A stretch of DNA of 17,983 bases from CAUTXO01 sp963542625 (lineage in GTDB: Bacteria > Campylobacterota > Campylobacteria > Campylobacterales > SZUA-545). This document shows positions 1 through 6,238 of the stretch, in pieces. The stretch spans positions 1 through 17,983 of the forward strand of contig CAUTXO010000029.1 of the NCBI GenBank assembly GCA_963542625.1, written 5' to 3'. The translations under genes were made by a program, and so were the position numbers. The first letter of the stretch is position 1. Every line of letters starts with the position of its first letter. Below the pieces are notes generated by a model. It was not told where the DNA came from. It ran no database searches and saw only the letters and a list, made by a program, of their open reading frames with translations.

Positions 1-65
1 CCACCATAAACCACCATAAACCACCATAAACCACCATAAACCACCATAAACCACCATAAACCACC
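1..65. repeat. 10-bp tandem repeat (CCACCATAAA), about 6.5 copies
   Basis: Six perfect copies of CCACCATAAA plus a partial CCACC start at the first base, so the array probably continues outside the window. On the plus strand every frame meets TAA. On the minus strand the repeat is open in all three frames, because three 10-bp units make a 30-nt coding period that reads FMVVYGGLWW. The flank to about base 150 holds three copies of CGCTGCAA. The position, 3' of fliI and at the edge of the sequence, also fits an assembly contig ending in a repeat. Confidence 0.9.
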
Positions 66-159
66 GCCAATCAGCAAACAATCAGCTGCCAATTCCCCGC
101 AAAACCGCTGCAAATCCGCTGCAAGATCCGCAAGGCGCATTCGCTGCAAACTCAAGTGC

Positions 160-1467
160 TTACACAAAAATATTCGTTAGCAAATCCTTAATTTGCGCTA
201 GGTCAAAGCGCTCGTGCTGCTTTTGCTTTAAAAAGCCGTTAAAGGCGCCCTTGCGTTTGATTGCCTCGTCTAGCTCCCTATCGCTGCCTTGATTATACGC
301 CCCGATGCGTATTAGAACCTCGTTTTCTTTTAGGAGCGAGTAAAGGCGGCGGAAGTTTTGCGCTAGGTTTTTTTGGCGCTCGTCACATAGGTCGTTAAAA
401 AGCCGCGAAACCGACGAAAGCACGTCGATAGGCGGGTAAATGCCGTAATCTGTGAGCGCGCGGCTTAGCACGATGTGCCCGTCTAGTATGGATCTTGCTT
501 GGTCGGCCACTGGGTCGCTCATATCGTCGCCCTCAACTAGCACCGTGAAAAACGCCGTAATTGTGCCAAGCCCTATCTCCTTGCCCGCGCGCTCCATTAG
601 CTGTGGCATCACCGCAAAAACAGACGGCGGGTAGCCCTTCGTCGTCGGCGGTTCGCCTAGCGATAGCCCAATCTCGCGCTGCGCCATCGCAAAACGCGTT
701 ACGCTATCCATCATAAAAAGCACGTCGTGGCCCTGCGCTTTGAAAAACTCCGCCACCGCCATCGCGCTAAAAGCGCCGTATTTGCGCAGCAGCGGGCTAT
801 CGTCGCTCGTGGCGGCAACGATGACGGTGTTTGTTAGATCCCCGCCTAGGTTGTTTTGAATGAATTCTGGGATCTCGCGCCCGCGCTCGCCAATTAGCGC
901 GACGACTTTTATCGGCACGCTCACGCCGCGCACAATCATTCCCATTAGCGTGGATTTCCCGACCCCGCTACCAGCAAAGATCCCCATCTTTTGCCCAAGC
1001 CCGGTCGTGATGAGCCCGTCAATTGTTTTAATGCCCGTTGTCAAAATGTCCTTAATAAGCGCCCTTTGCATAGGTTTTATCGGCTGGCGCATAATCGGGA
1101 TAAAGTCTGTTGGCGTAATGGGCGGCTTGCCATCAAGAGGGTTCATCAGCGGATCCACAACGCGCCCAAGCAGGCTAGGCGCTACGCCAATTTGCAAGCC
1201 CTTATCGAGAGAAAGGATCAGATCCCCGATTTTTATGCCCTCTATAAACGAAAAGGGCGAGATAAAAAATTCGTCTAGATCTACCTGCGTTACCATCGCG
1301 TAGGTTTTTGCCCCAGCCCCCGCACCGCGCGCGACTTCTACGATGTCTCCAATCCCAACGGCTAGCCCGCGCCCCACAATATACGTGCTGCTGATTTTTG
1401 CCACAAGCCCGAAGGCTGGCGATAGGTTTTTGTTTTTTATTTTTGCTCTTAAAGCTTGTAGTGGCAT
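160..1467 (-). CDS. fliI: flagellum-specific ATP synthase FliI (type III export ATPase)
   Basis: Cytoplasmic ATPase that energises export of flagellar proteins and is related to the F1 beta subunit. The 435-residue product is close to the family's usual length. Visible motifs are the P-loop AGSGVGKS (residues 165-172), GERGREI (193-199), Walker B VLFMMD (249-254), the SVTRFAMAQRE segment (255-265) and the DDMSDPVADQARSILDG stretch typical of rotary-type ATPases. The N-terminal beta-barrel domain covers about residues 15-90. ATG at 1467 is the only sensible start: the same frame has a TAA three bases upstream of it. No good Shine-Dalgarno sequence precedes this ATG, and a short in-frame reading frame ends just before it. 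The gene diverges from tig, and no other flagellar gene is visible beside it. Confidence 0.96.
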   Translation of the reverse strand: MPLQALRAKIKNKNLSPAFGLVAKISSTYIVGRGLAVGIGDIVEVARGAGAGAKTYAMVTQVDLDEFFISPFSFIEGIKIGDLILSLDKGLQIGVAPSLLGRVVDPLMNPLDGKPPITPTDFIPIMRQPIKPMQRALIKDILTTGIKTIDGLITTGLGQKMGIFAGSGVGKSTLMGMIVRGVSVPIKVVALIGERGREIPEFIQNNLGGDLTNTVIVAATSDDSPLLRKYGAFSAMAVAEFFKAQGHDVLFMMDSVTRFAMAQREIGLSLGEPPTTKGYPPSVFAVMPQLMERAGKEIGLGTITAFFTVLVEGDDMSDPVADQARSILDGHIVLSRALTDYGIYPPIDVLSSVSRLFNDLCDERQKNLAQNFRRLYSLLKENEVLIRIGAYNQGSDRELDEAIKRKGAFNGFLKQKQHERFDLAQIKDLLTNIFV

Positions 1468-1470
1468 AGC

Positions 1471-1506
1471 TTATTGGCTGATTTTCATCTTGGAATTTTC
1501 TTGCAT
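1471..1506 (-). other. possible leader peptide (11 codons) just upstream of fliI
   Basis: In the fliI leader an ATG at 1506 opens the reading frame MQENSKMKISQ, closed by TAA three bases before the fliI ATG and in the same frame. An AAAGGTG sequence lies upstream at a somewhat long distance, whereas fliI itself has no clear ribosome site. This could mean that fliI is translated by reinitiation. It could equally be a chance frame, or an older fliI start cut by a stop codon. Only sequence position supports it. Confidence 0.28.
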
Positions 1507-1534
1507 TTTCACGCCCGCACCTTTAGAAGCGGCA

Positions 1535-1540
1535 ATTATA
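1535..1540 (-). promoter_or_regulatory. -10 element of the fliI promoter
   Basis: On the minus strand this reads TATAAT preceded by GC and followed by TG, a perfect match to the extended -10 used by the housekeeping sigma factor in Campylobacter. It lies 67 bases upstream of the fliI ATG. No clear -35 is seen, as is usual in this group. Confidence 0.65.
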
Positions 1541-1558
1541 GCTTAAACAAATATAAGC

Positions 1559-1564
1559 TAAAAT
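1559..1564 (+). promoter_or_regulatory. -10 element of the tig-clpP-def-comM promoter
   Basis: The sequence GC-TAAAAT-C lies 32 bases upstream of the tig ATG. The same GCTAAAATC pattern occurs upstream of yceI on the other strand. It lies about 20 bp from the fliI -10 on the opposite strand, making a compact divergent promoter pair. Confidence 0.5.
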
Positions 1565-1596
1565 CGCCCACTATTTCTACAAATCAAAGAGGTCAT

Positions 1597-3057
1597 ATGA
1601 AGATTAAGTCAAGTAAAATAGACGAGGCAAACGCAAAAATTTCTGCGGAAATTTCAAGCAGCACCTTTGAGGCGACGTTTGAAAAAATTACAAAAGATCT
1701 AGCAAAAAGGGCAAACATTGCCGGCTTTCGTAAGGGCAAGGTGCCAAGCGTTTTGATTAAAAAACGATACAAAGAGCAGATCGAGCAAGACACAAAAAAC
1801 GATTTGCTAAAGCAGGTTTTAGATGGCGGGCTAAAGGAGCTTGAGAATAAAAACGTCATTGGCGATCCAATCGCGCTTAGCTTTGAGAAAAAGGGCGAGA
1901 TTTACACCACAGAAATTCAGCTAGGGCTAAGGCCTGCCATAGATCTTGGCGACTACCTAGCGCACGTGCCGTCTCTTGAGAAGATCTCAGTAGGCGCAAA
2001 GCAAGTTGATGAGCGGCTTTCTAAGATAGCTAGAAGTTTTGCCACGCCGCAAAAAACAAAAGATGACGCGGTGCTAAAAAGCGGCGACGTTGCCGTGATT
2101 GATTTTGAAGGCAAGATTGACGGCAAGGCGTTTGATGGCGGGACGGCAAAAAATTACCGGCTTGAGATTGGATCTGGCAACTTCATAGCTGGCTTTGAAG
2201 ACGGGCTTGTTGGTATGAAAAAGGGCGAGAAAAAAAAGATCCCGCTTACGTTTCCAGCGGACTACCACGCCGCAGAACTTGCCAGCAAGGCTAGCGTTTT
2301 TAGCGTGAGCCTTAACGATATAGAAACGCTTGATGTGCCCGCGTGCGATGACGCGCTAGCGCAAAAGATCTTGCCTAACGACAAGGAAGCGAGCATTAAA
2401 AAGGTTAAAGATCTTTTACAAACCGAGCTTGAAGTGCAAGAACGCGACAAGATCTTTAACGAAAAACTAAAAGACGAATTGACGCAAAAGCTGCTTGACG
2501 CGTATAAATTTGACCTACCAAGCGCGATTGTGGATCAAGAGATTAACTACCAGCTCAACGTAAAACTAAGGCAGATGAAAGAGGACGAGCTAAAGGCGTT
2601 AAACGATGAAAAAATCGCAAAACTAAAGGACGAGCTAAGGCCAGACGCGCAAAAAAGTGTCAAGATTACGCTCATTATAGACGCTTTTTCAAAGGAGCTT
2701 GGCGTTAGCGTTAGCGATAGAGAAGTAGAGCAGATCCTGTATTACGAAGCTATGCAAATGGGCTCAAACCCAAAGGAGCTACTAGATCTTTACAGATCTA
2801 ACAATATGATAGGCTTTGTTAAGATGTCAATTATTAAAGATAGGGTTTTAAAGGCGCTTGTGGATAAGAAAAACCCGTTGGCTACTAAGGATCCTGAGAG
2901 TAAGCCAGCAAAAACAAAGGAAGCAAAAGAGCTTAGCCACGGCAAGGACAGCAAAGGCGCCAAAGATCCAGCAAGCGCGGGCGGTGCAAAAAGCGCGGAT
3001 AGCGCAAAAAATGCCGCTAGTGCAAAGGTAGGCGGCACGAAAAAGGACGGCAAATAA
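1597..3057 (+). CDS. tig: trigger factor (ribosome-associated chaperone and peptidyl-prolyl isomerase)
   Basis: Chaperone that docks near the ribosome exit tunnel and folds nascent chains. The 486-residue product shows the ribosome-binding signature GFRKGKVP (residues 43-50), an FKBP-type isomerase domain (about 155-245, with DGKAFDGGTAKNYRLEIGSG and FIAGFEDGLVGMKKGE) and the helical C-terminal substrate-binding arms. The ATG at 1597 was chosen over upstream in-frame starts because the family homology begins there and AAAGAGG lies just before it. The product is longer than the roughly 440 residues usual in Campylobacter: the last 55 or so residues form a Lys/Ala/Ser/Gly/Asp-rich low-complexity tail. 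It is the first gene of an operon, and its TAA shares one base with the clpP ATG. Confidence 0.95.
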   Translation: MKIKSSKIDEANAKISAEISSSTFEATFEKITKDLAKRANIAGFRKGKVPSVLIKKRYKEQIEQDTKNDLLKQVLDGGLKELENKNVIGDPIALSFEKKGEIYTTEIQLGLRPAIDLGDYLAHVPSLEKISVGAKQVDERLSKIARSFATPQKTKDDAVLKSGDVAVIDFEGKIDGKAFDGGTAKNYRLEIGSGNFIAGFEDGLVGMKKGEKKKIPLTFPADYHAAELASKASVFSVSLNDIETLDVPACDDALAQKILPNDKEASIKKVKDLLQTELEVQERDKIFNEKLKDELTQKLLDAYKFDLPSAIVDQEINYQLNVKLRQMKEDELKALNDEKIAKLKDELRPDAQKSVKITLIIDAFSKELGVSVSDREVEQILYYEAMQMGSNPKELLDLYRSNNMIGFVKMSIIKDRVLKALVDKKNPLATKDPESKPAKTKEAKELSHGKDSKGAKDPASAGGAKSADSAKNAASAKVGGTKKDGK

Positions 3058-3647
3058 TGTATATTCCTTACGTCATTGAGCGCACGGGACGGGGCGAACG
3101 CAGCTATGATATTTACTCGCGTCTCTTAAAAGATCGCATTGTAATGCTAAGCGGCGAGATTGACGACAACGTCAGCGCGTCTATCGTGGCGCAACTTTTG
3201 TTTTTAGAAGCCGAAGATCCAGCCAAGGATATTTACTTATACATTAATTCGCCAGGCGGCGTCGTTACAAGCGGTATGGCGATTTACGACACAATGAACT
3301 ACATAAAGCCCGCCGTTGTTACCATTTGCATAGGTCAGGCGGCGTCTATGGGCGCGTTTTTGCTTAGCTGCGGTGAAAAGGGCAAGCGTTACGCCCTGCC
3401 AAACGCGCGCATTATGCTCCACCAGCCACTAGGCGGCGCGCAAGGTCAAGCAAGCGACATCACCATTCAAGCCGACGAAATCAACAGAATTAAAAAAACG
3501 CTCAACGAGATCTTGGCAAAAAACACGGGCAAGGCGCTAAACATCATAGAAAAGGACACGGACAGAGACTTTTTTATGAGCGCGGCGCAGGCGGTGGAAT
3601 ACGGCGTGATTGACGAAGTCGTTACTAGGAGCAACAAACAGCAATGA
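3057..3647 (+). CDS. clpP: ATP-dependent Clp protease proteolytic subunit
   Basis: Serine peptidase subunit that forms the tetradecameric proteolytic chamber used with ClpX or ClpA in the cytoplasm. At 196 residues it is of typical length. The catalytic triad is visible: Ser97 in GQAASMGAF, His122 in MLHQP and Asp171 in TDRDFFMS. YINSPGG (62-68), which shapes the active site, is also present. Its ATG overlaps the tig stop (TAATG), and its TGA overlaps the def start (ATGA), so the three genes are probably translationally coupled. The pairing with trigger factor matches the conserved tig-clpP neighbourhood of many bacteria. Confidence 0.97.
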   Translation: MYIPYVIERTGRGERSYDIYSRLLKDRIVMLSGEIDDNVSASIVAQLLFLEAEDPAKDIYLYINSPGGVVTSGMAIYDTMNYIKPAVVTICIGQAASMGAFLLSCGEKGKRYALPNARIMLHQPLGGAQGQASDITIQADEINRIKKTLNEILAKNTGKALNIIEKDTDRDFFMSAAQAVEYGVIDEVVTRSNKQQ

Positions 3648-4153
3648 TCCTAGACATCGTGGTTTATCCGGACAAGCGGCTAAAAAGCATTAGCAAAAAG
3701 GTTGAAGTTTTTGACGATGGCTTGCACCGCTTGCTTGACGATATGTATGAAACGATGCTTTCAAAAAACGGCATAGGGTTAGCGGCGGTGCAAGTTGGCG
3801 TGGCAAGGCGGATCTTGATTGTAAATATCCCGCGTGAGGACGAGAAGATCTACAAAGAAGATCTGCTAGAGATTATAAACCCGGAGATCGTAGAAGCAAA
3901 CGGCGAAGTGCTCTTTCAAGAGGGTTGCCTTAGCGTGCCGTCGTTTTTTGAAGAAGTTACGCGCGCGCAGGCGATTACGCTAAAGTTTTTTGACAGAAAC
4001 GGCGCAGAGCAAACGCTAAAGGCAGACGGCTTGCAAGCAATCGCCATTCAGCACGAGATAGACCACCTAAACGGCATTGTTTTTGTAGAAAAACTCCCTA
4101 TGCTAAAACGCAAAAAGTTTGAAAAAGAGTGGAAAAAGACGCACGGGAAGTAA
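3644..4153 (+). CDS. def: peptide deformylase
   Basis: Metalloenzyme that removes the formyl group from the initiator methionine of new proteins. All three deformylase motifs are present in the 169-residue product: GIGLAAVQ (43-50), EGCLS (93-97, metal ligand Cys95) and HEIDH (137-141, two metal-ligand histidines and the catalytic Glu). It overlaps clpP by four bases and its 3' end overlaps the next gene by 25 bases. Its place after tig and clpP groups three functions acting on proteins emerging from the ribosome. Confidence 0.97.
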   Translation: MILDIVVYPDKRLKSISKKVEVFDDGLHRLLDDMYETMLSKNGIGLAAVQVGVARRILIVNIPREDEKIYKEDLLEIINPEIVEANGEVLFQEGCLSVPSFFEEVTRAQAITLKFFDRNGAEQTLKADGLQAIAIQHEIDHLNGIVFVEKLPMLKRKKFEKEWKKTHGK

Positions 4154-5652
4154 AAAAGATCCTTTCAGCCACGCTTGAAGGGATAGACGCTTTTGCCATA
4201 GAAATAGAAGCAAGTCTCACAAAGGGCTTGCCAAATTTTGCGATAGTTGGAATGGCGGACGAAGCCATCAAAGAAAGCCGCGAGCGCGTGAAATCCGCCT
4301 TGTTGCTTAACGATTTTTCTTTTCCGCCGCTTCGCATAACCGTCTCCCTAACCCCAGCGGACAAAGCCAAAAAGGGCAGCCATTTTGACTTACCCATAGC
4401 CGTGCTCCTTGCGCTTGAAACCAAGCAAAACCGTATGCAAGACGTGTTTTGCTTTGGCGAGCTAGGGCTAGACGGCAGGGTAAGATCCACAGACTCCATC
4501 TTTGCCATCGTGCTCTCCCTTGCCACCAAGCGCAAAAATTTAAAAGTGCTCGTGCCGCAAGACATCGCGTCTAAAGTCTCGATGATCTTTGGCGTGGAAG
4601 TTTTTGCCGTGCAAAGCTTGCAAGAAGCGGTGGAATTTTTTAGCGCCAGCGCGCCTGCAAACGCCTTAGAGCACAGCCTGCCCGATTACGAATTTTTAGA
4701 AGCGGGCGAGCGATATTACTTCACGCGAGATTTTGAGCTAGATTTTAAAGACGTAAAGGGCCAAGAAGACGCCGTGCGCGCGGCGCTTATTAGCGCGGTT
4801 GGCTTTCACAATATTTTGTTTATCGGCAGCCCTGGTAGCGGAAAAAGTATGATTAGCAAACGCCTGCGCTACATTTTGCCGCCTATGAGCCTTGCGGATA
4901 TTCTTTTTTGCGCCAAGTTGCAGTCGCTCTCAAGCCGCGAGTTTGGCTTTGCGCCCTTGCGCCCCTTTAGATCCCCGCACCACACGGCGACGAAATCGAG
5001 CATTTTTGGCGGCGGCACAAAGGAAGCAAGCATTGGCGAGATTGCGCTAGCTAGCCGCGGGATCTTGTTCTTTGACGAGCTGCCGCACTTTGGCAAAAGC
5101 ACGCTAGAAGCTATGCGCGAGCCGCTTGAAGACCGCCATATGCTCGTCTCACGCGTCAATTCAAAAATCGACTACGAAACGGATTTTTTGTTTGCGGGCG
5201 CGATGAACCCTTGCCCCTGCGGCAATTTGCTAAGCACTAAAAACGAATGCAGGTGCAGCGATTTGGAAATTGCGAGATACAAAAACAAGCTCTCTGAGCC
5301 TTTTTTAGATCGCATAGATCTTTTCGTGCAGATGAGCGAAGCGGATCTCTGGCAGCAAGCCTCGTATTCATCGGCGGCTATGCAAGAAGCGGTGCTAGCG
5401 GCATTTGCCTTGCAAAAGCAGCGCGGGCAAAAGCATTTTAACTCGCGCCTTAGAGAGAGCGAGATTGAAACCTTTTGCGTTATGGACGCCGCCGCGGCTA
5501 CCACGCTGCAAAAAGCAGCGCTAAACTTCGGGCTTAGCCAACGCGCGGCAAATAAGATCCGCAAAGTTGCACGCAGTATAGCCGACCTTGCCGCTGCCCC
5601 CGTTATTACCGAGCGCCACGTTATAGAAGCGCTTTTTTACAGAAAACGCTAA
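4129..5652 (+). CDS. comM: ComM/YifB-family AAA+ ATPase (Mg chelatase-like)
   Basis: ComM-family hexameric helicases promote branch migration of incoming DNA during natural transformation. The 507-residue product shows the N-terminal ChlI-like domain (KGLPNFAIVG, 32-41, and SRERVKSAL, 50-58), a P-loop GSPGSGKS (233-240), Walker B ILFFDE (312-317), the cysteine signature MNPCPCG (359-365) followed by CRC (374-376), presumably a zinc site, and LSEPFLDRIDL (388-398). The start is GTG at 4129, inside the 3' end of def: no ATG lies near the family N-terminus, and homology begins within about 12 residues. The ribosome site is weak, so translation is probably coupled to def. A role in transformation here is inferred from the family only. 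Confidence 0.92.
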   Translation: MEKDAREVKKILSATLEGIDAFAIEIEASLTKGLPNFAIVGMADEAIKESRERVKSALLLNDFSFPPLRITVSLTPADKAKKGSHFDLPIAVLLALETKQNRMQDVFCFGELGLDGRVRSTDSIFAIVLSLATKRKNLKVLVPQDIASKVSMIFGVEVFAVQSLQEAVEFFSASAPANALEHSLPDYEFLEAGERYYFTRDFELDFKDVKGQEDAVRAALISAVGFHNILFIGSPGSGKSMISKRLRYILPPMSLADILFCAKLQSLSSREFGFAPLRPFRSPHHTATKSSIFGGGTKEASIGEIALASRGILFFDELPHFGKSTLEAMREPLEDRHMLVSRVNSKIDYETDFLFAGAMNPCPCGNLLSTKNECRCSDLEIARYKNKLSEPFLDRIDLFVQMSEADLWQQASYSSAAMQEAVLAAFALQKQRGQKHFNSRLRESEIETFCVMDAAAATTLQKAALNFGLSQRAANKIRKVARSIADLAAAPVITERHVIEALFYRKR

Positions 5653-5718
5653 GGCTTAGGCACAAAACTAGCTTGGCTGATTTAAAAATTTCTGCCGCGA
5701 GCCCGTGCCGCCTAAGCC
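5653..5718. repeat. 9-bp perfect inverted repeat with 48-base spacer after comM
   Basis: GGCTTAGGC (5653-5661), immediately after the comM stop, is the exact reverse complement of GCCTAAGCC (5710-5718). A second pairing, GGCAC with GTGCC, is possible inside it. The long spacer and the lack of a T run argue against a classical terminator, but the RNA could form a long hairpin protecting or ending the operon transcript. Confidence 0.5.
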
Positions 5719-6238
5719 AACTGTAAGTTTTGCCTTGCAAACCACGCCGCCGCAAGCGCACCACCTAGCTTCACCATAAGCACGATCTTGCTTTGTGACT
5801 TAACCCACACACACGCCCAGTTTTACCATAGGCGCTATTCTTGTTTTGCAAATCACGTGCACAGCTTAAGCGCAAATCAAATCTCACGCGCTCAAGCCCT
5901 TATGATCCTTACTTTGTGAAACCAGCCCAGCCTTACTCTACTGTGATTTTGCTTTGCAAAACCCTGCTGCCAAACTCAATTGCAAAACCAAATCAGCGCC
6001 ACTTAAACCACAACCACCGCGCGCTAGATCTATTCTTGCACCATAGCTTTGAACTTTGCTTAGATCTTCGCTAAACCAGGCTTCACACTAGCATCGTACT
6101 CAGCTCAAGACCTTTCACCAAAAACACACCATCAAACAAACCAAAACTCATTGAGAGCATTTTTATAATTCAGCACCCGCAAAACCGTCCGCAAACGTGC
6201 CTGCTAGATCCTAGCTTTACCAGCCGTTGCGCTTTGCC
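5653..6238. other. gene-free stretch with degenerate short repeats
   Basis: No open frame here has coding character. Besides the inverted repeat at its left end, variants of TTGCTTTGCAAAACC recur near 5729, 5788, 5841, 5909 and 5949, spaced about 40-70 bp. Several are preceded by an ACCATA-like sequence, also seen in the tandem repeat at the window start. The 3' ends of comM (plus) and the receptor gene (minus) converge on this stretch. It could be a decayed gene or a decayed repeat array. Confidence 0.4.

Noticed and set aside
1..65. CRISPR array
   Set aside because: The 10-bp units are directly adjacent with no spacers, so this is a simple tandem repeat. No cas gene or other array is visible in the window.
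860..1303. Long plus-strand frames inside fliI
   Set aside because: They lie antisense to a gene with complete FliI motifs; their amino-acid composition is not protein-like and they have no ribosome site.
1474..1596. N-terminal extension of trigger factor
   Set aside because: The upstream frame crosses the divergent promoter region and the family N-terminus starts at the ATG at 1597 with a ribosome site.
5841..6074. Plus-strand 77-codon frame after comM
   Set aside because: No start signal, no recognisable protein features, and it runs through degenerate repeats.
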